A stretch of DNA of 64,000 nt from Noviluteimonas sp052115395. GTDB lineage: Bacteria > Pseudomonadota > Gammaproteobacteria > Xanthomonadales > Xanthomonadaceae. The notes under the pieces were generated by a model. It was not told the origin of the DNA. It was given only the letters and a program-made list of their open reading frames with translations, and ran no database searches. The stretch is taken from NCBI GenBank assembly GCA_052115395.1, contig JBFRGO010000002.1; one strand, given 5' to 3'. The position numbers were made by a program, and so were the translations under genes. Within the stretch, counting starts at the first letter, position 1. Each line of letters opens with the position of its first letter. Of the stretch, positions 26,280 through 35,169 are shown piece by piece.

Positions 26280-27207
26280 GGTGGATCGAACATCCGGCGC
26301 GTTGCATCAAACGGATCCTTTCTGCCTCGGACGGCCCATCGCCGACCGAGAGATAAACCTTGTCGGCCTGCGCGGCGGGCACATTGAGCAGCACCGACGT
26401 GAACCAACCGAACAGCCTGGGCCGCGCATCGCCGGCCAACACGAAGATTTGTTCCTCGGCCACGTCCGGCGAGCGCTCCACCCGGATGCTCGAAGACAGC
26501 GGCGCAGCCTCCCGGGGATGCGCGAGATAATAATCGACGGGGTTGGCCGCGAGCCAAGCACGCAGCTTTTCCACACCCCGTGCGTCCAGGGTGCCGGCGG
26601 TCTGCGCCTCTTCATACGGCTGCCCCAGGAAGAAGGTGGCCACGCCCTGTTGCGCCGGCGCGCGGCCCGCGGCGTCGAACAGCGCGATCGGCGCGATGCG
26701 CGCGGCCTCGACGATGTTGTCGAATCCCGGGTAGACCGAATGATGGACGGCGATGCGGTCGCGCACCGCGTCGATCGTGGGGATGCCCAACAGCTTGCCC
26801 GCGCGGCGTTCGGCCGGCGAAGCGGTGCGGTGCAATTGGCTCGAGGTGAATACGTTCGCCGCGCCGTCGTCGAAGGTGACGATGCGCGCGCGCCGGTGGC
26901 GGCCGACGAGGTCGCGGTAGAGCAGGCTGTCGACATTGGCCAGGAACAGCGTGTCGTACTCGCTCGCGAAAAAGCGCCGCAGGCGCAAGCGGCGCAATGC
27001 GTGCCGCAGCACTGCGGTCGGCGCGTCGACGTCGGCCGCATACGCCGCGTGGCGCGCGCCGGAGGCGAGCTTCGCGAAATAGTGGCGGTGCGCGGGCACG
27101 TCCGTGCGCGCGGAATACACGAGGTCGTACGCGTCGGCCCCTTCGGCCTTGAGGACGCTGGCCGCGACCAACGCCTGGAACGGCGTCGAAACCAGGACGA
27201 GGTTCAA
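26272..27207 (-). CDS. Sialyltransferase-like glycosyltransferase (GT52-type), candidate legionaminyltransferase
   Basis: I start this gene at a TTG whose TTGA overlaps the legF stop; the product is 311 residues beginning LNLVLVSTPFQAL, like GT52 lipooligosaccharide sialyltransferases. Three motifs shared by bacterial sialyltransferases are in order: acidic-acidic-Gly as TFDDG near 112, HP as LAHPRE near 228, and paired hydroxyl residues as WFTSVLLN near 270. Coming straight after a CMP-nonulosonate synthetase, it is the best candidate to use that donor. The longer open frame (to 27774) overlaps legF and is rejected. Family and donor are inferred from motifs and position. Confidence 0.72.
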   Translation of the reverse strand: MNLVLVSTPFQALVAASVLKAEGADAYDLVYSARTDVPAHRHYFAKLASGARHAAYAADVDAPTAVLRHALRRLRLRRFFASEYDTLFLANVDSLLYRDLVGRHRRARIVTFDDGAANVFTSSQLHRTASPAERRAGKLLGIPTIDAVRDRIAVHHSVYPGFDNIVEAARIAPIALFDAAGRAPAQQGVATFFLGQPYEEAQTAGTLDARGVEKLRAWLAANPVDYYLAHPREAAPLSSSIRVERSPDVAEEQIFVLAGDARPRLFGWFTSVLLNVPAAQADKVYLSVGDGPSEAERIRLMQRAGCSIHHV

Positions 27208-27878
27208 ACGACCAGGCTCCCGGACTTCAGGAGCACTTCGCACAGCAGGAACTCCTGGAGCGTGTCGACGTCGACCGATCGATCTCGCGGCATGCGGTAT
27301 GCGAGCGTGCCCGGCGGCGTGAAGCGGGGGTCGGCGCGGAAGCCGGCGATCGACAAGGCGTAGATCGCACCGTTGAGCGTGTAGGTGGGCGCAGGGAGTG
27401 CCGCATCGATCGGTTGGATGGCACCGTCGTCGCCGACGCCCACGCACCACGCCAACGGATGCGGCGTCTCGCAGACCGATACCACGGGCAGCCCGGATTT
27501 GCGATGCAACCCGATCGCACCGTCGATATCCGCGATCGCCCGCAACGGCGAGGTGGGCTGGAGCAGGCAGAAGCTGGAATGCGCGCCGACGGAGGCATTG
27601 AGCGCATGCATGACCACATCGGCCGACGTCGCGGTGCTGGTCGCGAGCGCATCCGGACGACGGACCACATCGTGCACGCCCATCTCGCGTGCCAGGGCGA
27701 GCACGCCTGTATCGTCGGAGGTCACGAGCACCGCATCGATCGACGCACTCGCGAGCGCCGCCTCGATCGTCCACGCGATCATCGGTTTGCCGCCGAGCGC
27801 GCGCAGGTTCTTGCCGGGCAAGCGCACGCTGCCCGCACGCGCGGGAATGATCGCGAGCGTGCCGGCGCCCTTAGTCAC
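27204..27878 (-). CDS. legF: CMP-nonulosonate (legionaminate-type) cytidylyltransferase
   Basis: This enzyme activates a nonulosonic acid with CTP, giving the CMP-sugar used by sialyltransferase-type enzymes. The 224-residue product starts at GTG, overlapping the upstream stop by 8 bases. The family signature IPARAGSVRLPGKN is at residues 10-23, an LQPTSPLR motif near 107 is typical of acylneuraminate cytidylyltransferases, and the C-terminal DVDTLQEF aspartates are probable metal ligands near 205. I assign LegF, and not NeuA or PseF, because all neighbouring enzymes match the legionaminate route; the substrate has not been proved. Confidence 0.85.
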   Translation of the reverse strand: MTKGAGTLAIIPARAGSVRLPGKNLRALGGKPMIAWTIEAALASASIDAVLVTSDDTGVLALAREMGVHDVVRRPDALATSTATSADVVMHALNASVGAHSSFCLLQPTSPLRAIADIDGAIGLHRKSGLPVVSVCETPHPLAWCVGVGDDGAIQPIDAALPAPTYTLNGAIYALSIAGFRADPRFTPPGTLAYRMPRDRSVDVDTLQEFLLCEVLLKSGSLVV

Positions 27879-28926
27879 CGAACAGTGCTCCCACGTCCTG
27901 CTGCGCCTTCTCGAACTCGGCCATGCGCCCGATGTCGAGCCAGTACTCGCGGAGCGGGAAGGCGGTCACGCCACCGCCTTGCGCGATGGTGCGCGAGATG
28001 AGCTCCGGCATATCGAGCCGTTCGCCCAGCGGGACGCGATGCACGAGCGCGGGCGAGAGCACGTAGATGCCGGCGTTGATGAACCAGGCATGCGCGGGCT
28101 TTTCTTCGATCGAACGCACGACGTGATCGTCGCTGACGACGACGCCATAAGGCACGCGATGCTCGTAGCGCGACACGCACAAGGTCGCGGCTCCCGCGTG
28201 CGAAGCATGGAATTCGAGTAACTCGCCGTAGTCGAGCGTCGTCAACAGATCGCCGTTCAACATCAGAAGCGGTGCATCGATCTCCGCATGGGGCAGCAGG
28301 CCCAACGCGCCGGCCGTGCCCAAGGGCGTGTCTTCCTGCACGTACTGGATCTGCACGCCCCACTGGCTGCCATCGCCGAAATGCGCGCGGATCATCTCGG
28401 GCATGTAATGCAGCGAGATGTAGAAACGATGGAAGCCCTGTCCGATCAGGCTGTCGAGGATGTGTTCGAGCAGCGGCTTCTTGCCGACTTTCAGTAAGGG
28501 CTTGGGCACGTGCTGCGTCATCGGATGCAGACGCGTGCCGAAGCCGCCGGCCATCAGGAACACCGGATTGTCGCGACGCGGCGGTTGCAGCAGGCCGTCG
28601 AGCGTTTCCAGGCCAATCAGGGTGCCGGCGTCGTCGACGATCGGCAGGTGCAGCAACTGGCTGCGTTCCATCAACGACAGGCAGTCGGCGCGCGTGGCCT
28701 CCGGGCCCGCGACGGTGGGCGTGGCGCACATGATCGTGGACACCGGTGCATCGAGCGCCACGCGACGCAACAGTCCGCGCCGTACGTCGCCATCGGTGAT
28801 CGTGCCGAGCAGGCGGCGCGAGTCGTCGACCACGAGCGCGATCCGCAGCGCGCCGCGATCGAGCACGCCGACTGCGGATTCGATCGAATCCGTGGGCGCG
28901 ACCAGCACCAGTTGCCAATCCTTCAT
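27871..28926 (-). CDS. ptmE: CBS-domain sugar-phosphate nucleotidyltransferase (PtmE-like)
   Basis: The 351-residue product has two CBS domains (about 5-120) followed by a nucleotidyltransferase domain with the signature MAGGFGTRLHP near residue 127 and KPLLKVGKKPL just after. A GDLLTTLDY metal/sugar region lies near 228. This architecture matches PtmE of Campylobacter, which makes a GDP-linked glucosamine-type precursor for legionaminic acid. It overlaps legG by 4 bases and legF by 8. The GDP specificity is carried over from the family and cannot be read directly. Confidence 0.83.
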   Translation of the reverse strand: MKDWQLVLVAPTDSIESAVGVLDRGALRIALVVDDSRRLLGTITDGDVRRGLLRRVALDAPVSTIMCATPTVAGPEATRADCLSLMERSQLLHLPIVDDAGTLIGLETLDGLLQPPRRDNPVFLMAGGFGTRLHPMTQHVPKPLLKVGKKPLLEHILDSLIGQGFHRFYISLHYMPEMIRAHFGDGSQWGVQIQYVQEDTPLGTAGALGLLPHAEIDAPLLMLNGDLLTTLDYGELLEFHASHAGAATLCVSRYEHRVPYGVVVSDDHVVRSIEEKPAHAWFINAGIYVLSPALVHRVPLGERLDMPELISRTIAQGGGVTAFPLREYWLDIGRMAEFEKAQQDVGALFGD

Positions 28927-30107
28927 CGCTTGTCTCCATCGACCGGCGCGCAGTCGAGGTCGCGGAACCGCTTGCGCGCCAGGCCTTCCAGCGAATGCGT
29001 CGCAAGCACGCGCACGATACGCTCTGCAGCGCCACCGTCGCCGTAGGGATTGCGGGTGCCTGGCAGCCCTGCACGAAACGCCGGGTCGTAGACCGTGCGC
29101 AAGGCGCCGTCGATGGCCTCGCGCGTGGGCTCGCAATGCAACACGCTGCTCGCGCGCGGTCGCCCGGCCTGGCGATCGCCGATATCGATGGTCGCCACGC
29201 CGAGGCTCGGCACTTCGGCGATGCCGCTGGACGAATTCCCGACCACCGCATCGACCAGGCGAACGCAGGACAGGTAACGCAACTGCCCGAGCGACGCGAC
29301 GCCACGCGCATTCGGATGCGCGGCGACGAAGGCGGCGACGCGCTGCGCGATCGCGCGATTGCCGGCGTCGGCGTTCGGCAGCGTGAAGATCAGGCGCGTG
29401 TCCTGCAATGGCGCGAGCGCGTCGAGCAATGCGTCGAGTTGTGCAAGCGACGCCTCCGCCTCGAGCGTCACCGGGTGGAAGGTCACCAACAGGTTGCGAT
29501 CCAGCAGCGGGAAACCGAGGCTCGCTTCGAGATCCGCGCGCGACAGCAGCGGCAGCCGCATCACCGCATCGGCGCCGAGGCCGCCGACGAGGAACACGCG
29601 ATCCGGCGCTTCGCCGAGTTGCAGAACGCGCGCGTACGCGTCCTGCGTCGCGACGCAATGCAGGTGCGAGAGCTTCGTCACCGCATGGCGGATCGCGTCG
29701 TCGACCGCGCCCTCGGTCAGTTCGCCCCCATGCAGGTGCATGACGGGGATGCAGGCGACGAGCGCCGCGGACGCGGCTGCGAGGATCTCGTAACGATCGC
29801 CGAGCAGAACGATCATGTCCGGCGACAACCGGGCGAACGCCTCGGCCATTCCCGCGGTGGCGCGCGCCATTGCGTGTGCGATGTCGACGGGCGTGTCCTC
29901 GCCGAGCGCGAGATCGACGAGCGCATCGGGCGTGTAACCGGCGTCGATGATCTCGCGCACCGTGCGGCCGTGGGCATCGGACAGATGCGCGCCGGTCGCG
30001 AGCAGTTGCAAGGTCAGCGACGGATGGCGCGCCACGCCCTGGATCACGCCGAGCAGCAGGCCGAAGTCGGCGCGCGTGCCGGTGACGATGCAGATCCTGC
30101 GGCTCAA
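28923..30107 (-). CDS. legG: LegG/NeuC-type hydrolysing 2-epimerase
   Basis: Enzymes of this family remove the nucleotide and epimerise C2, giving the free mannose-configured sugar that is condensed with phosphoenolpyruvate. The 394-residue product begins at a TTG in a TTGA overlap with the legI stop. The N-terminal VTGTRADFGLL lies near residue 8, HLHGGELTEGAVDDAIRH near 122 and the nucleotide-binding VVGNSSSGIAE near 295, all standard for NeuC. NeuC proper uses UDP-GlcNAc; with LegB and LegC beside it, a 2,4-diacetamido substrate is more likely. Confidence 0.87.
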   Translation of the reverse strand: MSRRICIVTGTRADFGLLLGVIQGVARHPSLTLQLLATGAHLSDAHGRTVREIIDAGYTPDALVDLALGEDTPVDIAHAMARATAGMAEAFARLSPDMIVLLGDRYEILAAASAALVACIPVMHLHGGELTEGAVDDAIRHAVTKLSHLHCVATQDAYARVLQLGEAPDRVFLVGGLGADAVMRLPLLSRADLEASLGFPLLDRNLLVTFHPVTLEAEASLAQLDALLDALAPLQDTRLIFTLPNADAGNRAIAQRVAAFVAAHPNARGVASLGQLRYLSCVRLVDAVVGNSSSGIAEVPSLGVATIDIGDRQAGRPRASSVLHCEPTREAIDGALRTVYDPAFRAGLPGTRNPYGDGGAAERIVRVLATHSLEGLARKRFRDLDCAPVDGDKR

Positions 30108-31099
30108 AGCTCGATCAACTCGTCCGGTGCGAAATCACGCGGTGCCGCGCGGCCGATGACCTCGTCCCAGCGCATCGGCGAGATGCCGGTCCCCGGCCGC
30201 TTCGCGGTCAGGTTATCCGCGCTGAATCGTTCGCCGGCCTGGATCGGGCGGCTGGCCACGAGCGACTTGCGCGCAATCGCGCGGTTTTCCAATTCGCTGG
30301 CGCTGGGACGCTTCAAGCCGTCACCGAGCGCGCGCTCGACGTTGCGGATTCCACGCACCATGGCTTCGAATTCTGTGGGCTCCAGGCTTGCCCGATGATC
30401 GGGGCCCGGCAGGCCGCGGTCGAGCGTGAAGTGTTTCTCGATCACCGTGGCGCCCAGCGCGACGGCGGCAATCGGAATTTCGATGCCGAGTGTGTGGTCC
30501 GAGTAACCGACCTCGACGCCGAAGGCGGCCTTGAGCGAGCGCATGGCGAGGAGGTTCACGTCGTCCGCCGGCGTCGGGTAGGCGGTATTGCACTGAAGCA
30601 GCGTCACTCGTGCGCGCGGCGTGCCGGCCTGCTCGATGACGCCGAGCGCCGCGTCGATTTCGCCCAGGCTCGACATGCCCGTCGACAGGAGGATGGGTTT
30701 TCCGCTTCGGGCCATCCGCTGCATCAGCGGCAGGTTGGTGATCTCTCCGGAAGGAATCTTGACCAGGTGCAGGCCAAGGTCTTCGAGCAGCACGAAGCTG
30801 TCGACATCGAATGCCGTGGAGAAAAACCCGATGCCGTGCACGCGACATTCTTCGATGAGCGCTTCGTGGTCGCTGCGGGAGAGCTCGAGCTTGCGCACCA
30901 TTTCGTACTGGCTTTCGCCGCTGTCATCCACCTGGTAGCGGGCCTTGGGCGCGGATGCGGAGATGCTGCGGCCGGCGGTGAAGGTCTGGAACTTGACCAG
31001 GTCGGCACCGGCCGCCGCGGCCGCGGCCACCAGCTTGCGCGCAAGCGCAAGGTCGCCGTTATGGTTGACGCCGGCCTCGGCGATGATCAGGGTCCTCAT
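30104..31099 (-). CDS. legI: LegI/NeuB-type nonulosonate synthase
   Basis: This metal-dependent aldolase condenses a 6-carbon sugar with phosphoenolpyruvate to make the 9-carbon nonulosonic acid. The 331-residue product starts MRTLIIAEAGVNHNGD, a classic NeuB beginning. A TIM barrel follows, with KIPSGEITN near 122, STGMSSLGEI near 148 and GYSDHTLG near 205. A C-terminal SAF antifreeze-like domain (about 270-331) has SADNLTAKRPGTGI. The start overlaps legH by 4 bases. Choice of LegI over NeuB or PseI rests on the surrounding pathway. Confidence 0.88.
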   Translation of the reverse strand: MRTLIIAEAGVNHNGDLALARKLVAAAAAAGADLVKFQTFTAGRSISASAPKARYQVDDSGESQYEMVRKLELSRSDHEALIEECRVHGIGFFSTAFDVDSFVLLEDLGLHLVKIPSGEITNLPLMQRMARSGKPILLSTGMSSLGEIDAALGVIEQAGTPRARVTLLQCNTAYPTPADDVNLLAMRSLKAAFGVEVGYSDHTLGIEIPIAAVALGATVIEKHFTLDRGLPGPDHRASLEPTEFEAMVRGIRNVERALGDGLKRPSASELENRAIARKSLVASRPIQAGERFSADNLTAKRPGTGISPMRWDEVIGRAAPRDFAPDELIEL

Positions 31100-31731
31100 C
31101 GGATCTTCCTCGCCGGAACGCCCACGTACGTGGCGCCGGCTTCGCAATTGGCGACGACCACCGCTCCCGAGCCGATCACGGTATCGGCACCGATGCGCAG
31201 CGGCTCGCCAGCGGTGCCTTGATTGATGGCGGCGCCCGTGCCGATCCAGCATCGGGCCCCCAGGTGCACATTGCCGGAGATGCAGGCGCCCGGTGCAACG
31301 TTGACGAAGTCATCGATGACCACATCGTGGCCGACAGTCGCATTCAAATTGAAGATCGCGAAATCGCCGACGGTGATGTTGTTCGTCATCCGAACGCCAG
31401 CGCACACGATGACGCCCGTGCGGGTCTCGACGGCTTCGCGCTGGCGCAGGCCGAAGGTTGCCGTTGGGTGGATGAGATTCCCGAACGTGACCGTGCCGGC
31501 GAGTTCGGACGCAAGCCGTCGCCGGATCCTGTTGTCGCCGATGCCGATGGCGAACTTGAGATGGCCATGGCGATGCAATTCGCTTTGCAACATGACCTCG
31601 TCCGGCGAGGTCCATGCCTTCAGCTCGTCGGCGTTGCGAGCGACATAAATCGGACGCAATCCCAGCGCATGGGCGATGTCACCCGCTTCGCGGGCGAAAC
31701 CCGACGTACCGAGAATGCCGAAATCGGCCAT
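31096..31731 (-). CDS. legH: NeuD/PglD-like N-acetyltransferase, candidate LegH
   Basis: The 211-residue product has an N-terminal Rossmann-like part (GILGTSGFAREAGD at residues 5-18) and a C-terminal left-handed beta-helix of hexapeptide repeats (about 95-205), with the catalytic-type histidine in NATVGHDVVI near 138. This is the PglD/NeuD form of acetyl-CoA-dependent sugar acetyltransferase. As the only acetyltransferase in the operon it is the best candidate for acetylating the 4-amino group made by LegC. A NeuD-like O-acetylase is the alternative. The start shares one base with the legC stop. Confidence 0.77.
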   Translation of the reverse strand: MADFGILGTSGFAREAGDIAHALGLRPIYVARNADELKAWTSPDEVMLQSELHRHGHLKFAIGIGDNRIRRRLASELAGTVTFGNLIHPTATFGLRQREAVETRTGVIVCAGVRMTNNITVGDFAIFNLNATVGHDVVIDDFVNVAPGACISGNVHLGARCWIGTGAAINQGTAGEPLRIGADTVIGSGAVVVANCEAGATYVGVPARKIR

Positions 31732-32900
31732 CAGGCCACCTCCGCCGCCACCGTCACGCTGCTGGGCAGGTTCACGATGCGGGCTTCGAGGAACTCGGCG
31801 TTCGACACGTCGCCGCGCACGCAGTTCGCGTACATCGGCATATGGTGCATCAGCGTCCAGACCGGGCGCGTACCGACGCCGCGGTCGTTGGTTTGCTTGA
31901 GCAACGCATCGCGTGCGTTGCGGTCTTCGCAGATCACCGCGTTGAGCCAGTAGTTGGAACGACGCTGTTCGGCCTCGACGAAGAATTGCCACTCGCTGCC
32001 CGCCAGCAGGTCGGCGTAGCCCGCGGCGAGCGCGCGCTTGGCGGCGATGAAGCCTTCGAGTTGTTCCAACTGCGCGCACCCGAGCGCGGCGTTGATGTTC
32101 GGCATGCGGTAGTTGTAGCCGAGCTCGTCGTGCACGAACTCGAAGGCGTGCGGGCGCTTGGCCGTCGTCGTCAGGTGTTTGGCGTGCGCGGCCAGGTCAG
32201 GGTCGCGGCACAGGATCATGCCGCCCCCGCCGGTGGTGAGCACCTTGTTACCGTTGAAGCTCAGCGTTCCGATCCGGCCGAAGGTGCCGGTGTGCCGTTG
32301 CTTGTAGAAGCTGCCCATCGATTCGGCCGCGTCTTCGACGAGCGTGATCTTCCAGCATTCGCAGACCTCGATCAGCGCATCGACGTCGCAGGGATGGCCG
32401 AAGGTGTGCATCGGCAGGCACGCGCGGATCGCATCCTGGCCATCGCGCATGCGGCACACGCCCGCATCGTCGACAAATGCATTCGCCTCGAGCCATTCGG
32501 ACAAGGCCTGGGGCGACATGCCGAGCGTGCGGCGGTCGACGTCGACGAACACCGGTTGCGCACCGCAATACGCGATCGCATTGACGGTGCCGATGAAGGT
32601 GAGCGGCTGCGTGATCACGCGATCGCCGCGTTGCACGCCGGCGAGTAGCAGCGCGATGTGCAGCGCGGCCGTGCCGTTGACCGTCGCGACGGCGCCCGGG
32701 CTGCCGGTGTACGCACCGATCTCGCGTTCGAAGCGGCCCACGTACTGGCCGACGCTCGAAACGAAGGTCGAGTCGATGCAGTCGACGACGTACTCGCGCT
32801 CGCGTCCGCCGAAGGTCGGGCCGTGCAGCGGGATGGCCTCGTGCGTGCCGAATCGATCCTGCACGAAGTCGATGAGGCGCTGGAGCGATCCGCCGTTCAC
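31731..32900 (-). CDS. legC: LegC-type PLP-dependent sugar aminotransferase
   Basis: This DegT/DnrJ/EryC1-family enzyme transfers an amino group, normally from glutamate, to C4 of the 4-keto sugar made by LegB. The 389-residue product starts at a GTG overlapping the legB stop (GTGA). PLP contacts are visible: EDAAESMGS near 190 and the Schiff-base lysine in FNGNKVLTTGGGG near 219. The N-terminus DFVQDRFGTHEAIPLHGPTF is typical of the LegC group. The longer frame upstream overlaps legB and is not used. Confidence 0.88.
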   Translation of the reverse strand: MNGGSLQRLIDFVQDRFGTHEAIPLHGPTFGGREREYVVDCIDSTFVSSVGQYVGRFEREIGAYTGSPGAVATVNGTAALHIALLLAGVQRGDRVITQPLTFIGTVNAIAYCGAQPVFVDVDRRTLGMSPQALSEWLEANAFVDDAGVCRMRDGQDAIRACLPMHTFGHPCDVDALIEVCECWKITLVEDAAESMGSFYKQRHTGTFGRIGTLSFNGNKVLTTGGGGMILCRDPDLAAHAKHLTTTAKRPHAFEFVHDELGYNYRMPNINAALGCAQLEQLEGFIAAKRALAAGYADLLAGSEWQFFVEAEQRRSNYWLNAVICEDRNARDALLKQTNDRGVGTRPVWTLMHHMPMYANCVRGDVSNAEFLEARIVNLPSSVTVAAEVA

Positions 32901-33874
32901 AGGTTGTAGATTCCCGTCTTGTAACGCGCCAGGTTGGCCGGTTGCACGAACCAGTCGATGGTCGCCTGCAGGCCGTCGCGCAAACTCCACGCCGGCGCCC
33001 AACCCGTGAGCGCTGCGATCTTCGTGTTGTCGCACCACAGGCGGAAGACTTCGGAGTTGGCCGGGCGCAGGCGTTCCTGTTCGCTCACGAATTCGACGTC
33101 GCTGTCCATCAGCTCGCGCACCAGTGCGAGCGTGTCGGCGATCGAGATCTCGCGGTTCGAACCGATGTTCACCGTTTCGCCGATCGTGCGCTCGCTGTTC
33201 GCCAGCGCGATCAACCCATCGCAGGTATCGGCGACGTAGTTGAAATCGCGCGTGGGCGAAACATCGCCGAGGCGGATGACGCGCTCGCCGGCCGCGATCT
33301 GGCCGATGATCGTGGGGATCACCGCCCGTGCCGATTGGCGCGGGCCGAAGGTGTTGAACGGGCGCGCGATCGTCAAGGGCAGTTCGAAGGCGTTGTGGAA
33401 ACTCATCGCGATGGCATCGGCCGCGATCTTCGAAGCGCTGTAGGGCGACTGCGGTTGCAGTGGGTGCGCTTCGTCGATGGGCACGTACTGCGCGGTGCCG
33501 TAGACCTCGCTGGTGGAGGTCGCCACCACGCGCGAAACGCCCTTGTCCATGGACGCCTGGCAGATGTTGAGCGTGCCGGTGATGTTGGTGTCCACGTAAC
33601 TGGCCGGGGCGACGTACGAATACGGGATCGCGATCAGCGCGGCGAGATGGTAGACGGTGTGGACGCCCTCGACGATGCGCCGGCAGAAATGCGGATCGCG
33701 GATGTCGCCGGTGACCACCTCGATGGCGTCGCGGCACGGTACGTCGTCCAGCCAGCCCCAGCTGTTGAACGAGTTGTACTGCGCGAGCGCCCGTACCTCG
33801 TGGCCGAGGCCGACGAGGCGTTCGGTGAGGTGCGAACCGATGAATCCGTCCGCCCCGGTAATCAGGATCTTCAT
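32897..33874 (-). CDS. legB: LegB-type NDP-sugar 4,6-dehydratase
   Basis: This short-chain dehydrogenase/reductase (SDR) enzyme dehydrates an NDP-GlcNAc-type sugar to the 4-keto-6-deoxy form, the entry step of legionaminate synthesis. The 325-residue product has the NAD-binding GADGFIGSHL at residues 7-16, STSEVYG near 124 and the catalytic YSASK (Tyr-x3-Lys) near 149. The tail SLRDGLQATIDWFVQPANL is typical of the LegB group. It overlaps the flippase stop by 4 bases at its start and legC at its end. Confidence 0.89.
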   Translation of the reverse strand: MKILITGADGFIGSHLTERLVGLGHEVRALAQYNSFNSWGWLDDVPCRDAIEVVTGDIRDPHFCRRIVEGVHTVYHLAALIAIPYSYVAPASYVDTNITGTLNICQASMDKGVSRVVATSTSEVYGTAQYVPIDEAHPLQPQSPYSASKIAADAIAMSFHNAFELPLTIARPFNTFGPRQSARAVIPTIIGQIAAGERVIRLGDVSPTRDFNYVADTCDGLIALANSERTIGETVNIGSNREISIADTLALVRELMDSDVEFVSEQERLRPANSEVFRLWCDNTKIAALTGWAPAWSLRDGLQATIDWFVQPANLARYKTGIYNL

Positions 33875-35169
33875 TCCGCGCTCCCCGGGGCGCTTCCGAC
33901 TTTGCGCGCATTGAACCACGGCATCGGGTGCGATTTCTGCGCCACCACCCACGTGAGGAGGAATCGGGCCCCCATGGCGATGGCGAAGGACCACGCAGCG
34001 CCCTGCAGCCCGTGGCGCGGCACCAGCACGAGCAGCAACGTGATGTGCAGGGCGCCGGCAGCCACCGTGGCCATCGAGAGCAGGCCGGTGCGGCGGGCGA
34101 AGAACAGGTAATTGGTGACCAGCAGGTACATGCCCGCGAAGGCCTGCCCGAGCGCGAGCCAGCCGACCACGGCGCCCGCGCCGTCGAAGGCGTCGCCCGC
34201 CAGCCACCGCGTCACGGGCGGGCCGATGACGAAGGCCAGCCCCGCCAGCGCTAGCGCGCCTGCGAATCCCGCATAGGTGCCGAGCACGATGGTGCGCTTG
34301 TCGGCGGGGTCGTCCTCGGCCAGCCGGCCGAACAACCAGGGCACGTAGGCGCGATTGATCGCGTCGAACACGATCGCCATCGCCATCGTGATCTGCACGG
34401 CGACCATGTAGACGCCGGCCTGCGCGAGGCCGAGGTCCTTGTTGATGACCAGGCGGTCGGCGGCGTTGAGGACGAACAAACCCGCCACGTGCGGCACCAG
34501 CGGCACGCCGAACGCGAGGGCCTCGCGCACGTCGTCCGACCGCCAGCGCAGCGAGAGCAGGCGATCCCTTCGCAGCAGCACCAGCGCGATCAGCGCGCAC
34601 GCGGGCACGACCAGCACCTGGGCGCCGATGCGCCCGGCCGCGCCGAGCGTGAGCACGACGACGAAGAGCACCGACAGCACCATGTTCGCCAACGTCTGCC
34701 CGACCTGCATCGCACCGTAGTGCCTGGCCTGCCCGGCGACCTGCCACTGGCCCAGGCGCAGGTTCACGATCACCAGACCGGCGGAGACGAGCACCGAGGC
34801 GAACACCCAGCGCGTTTCAAGACCCAACCACTGCGCGAGCGGTTCGCGCACCATCACGATCAGCGCCAGCACGGCGAGTGCGGACAACACCACGATGTGC
34901 ACGCAGGCGCCGAGGAAGCCAGCAAGCGCGTCGTGCGAGACATGCTTGTCGAAGGCCTTGCGGTTCGCGGCACCGGCGACGTTGAGCCCCACCACCGCCG
35001 CCAGTGCCCCGAGCAAGGTCTGGAACATCGCGACCTGGCCGTAGGCCGTGGTGTCGAGCCAGCGCGTCAGGATCGGCAACAGCAGGAAGGGGATCGCGGC
35101 ATTGCAGATGTTGGCGACCAGGTAGATCGCCGAACCGGACCACAGGCCATGGCGGGACGCGCGGATCAT
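33871..35169 (-). CDS. Wzx-like oligosaccharide flippase
   Basis: The 432-residue product is almost entirely hydrophobic, with about twelve to fourteen membrane segments. The N-terminus (SAIYLVANICNAAIPFLLLP) and mid-protein VPLVPHVAGLFVLNAADR are typical of the polysaccharide-export MOP superfamily (Wzx). It would flip an undecaprenyl-linked glycan to the periplasm, where the two GT-C proteins encoded just upstream could use it. No Wzy-like polymerase or WaaL-like ligase is recognisable nearby, which fits transfer of a short glycan. It overlaps both neighbours by 4 bases. Confidence 0.85.
   Translation of the reverse strand: MIRASRHGLWSGSAIYLVANICNAAIPFLLLPILTRWLDTTAYGQVAMFQTLLGALAAVVGLNVAGAANRKAFDKHVSHDALAGFLGACVHIVVLSALAVLALIVMVREPLAQWLGLETRWVFASVLVSAGLVIVNLRLGQWQVAGQARHYGAMQVGQTLANMVLSVLFVVVLTLGAAGRIGAQVLVVPACALIALVLLRRDRLLSLRWRSDDVREALAFGVPLVPHVAGLFVLNAADRLVINKDLGLAQAGVYMVAVQITMAMAIVFDAINRAYVPWLFGRLAEDDPADKRTIVLGTYAGFAGALALAGLAFVIGPPVTRWLAGDAFDGAGAVVGWLALGQAFAGMYLLVTNYLFFARRTGLLSMATVAAGALHITLLLVLVPRHGLQGAAWSFAIAMGARFLLTWVVAQKSHPMPWFNARKVGSAPGSAE

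Noticed and set aside
27208..27774. Extension of the sialyltransferase-like gene to 500 codons
   Set aside because: The extra part is antisense-free but overlaps legF in another frame, and its translation has no conserved sequence; the TTG at 27207 gives the family-like N-terminus.
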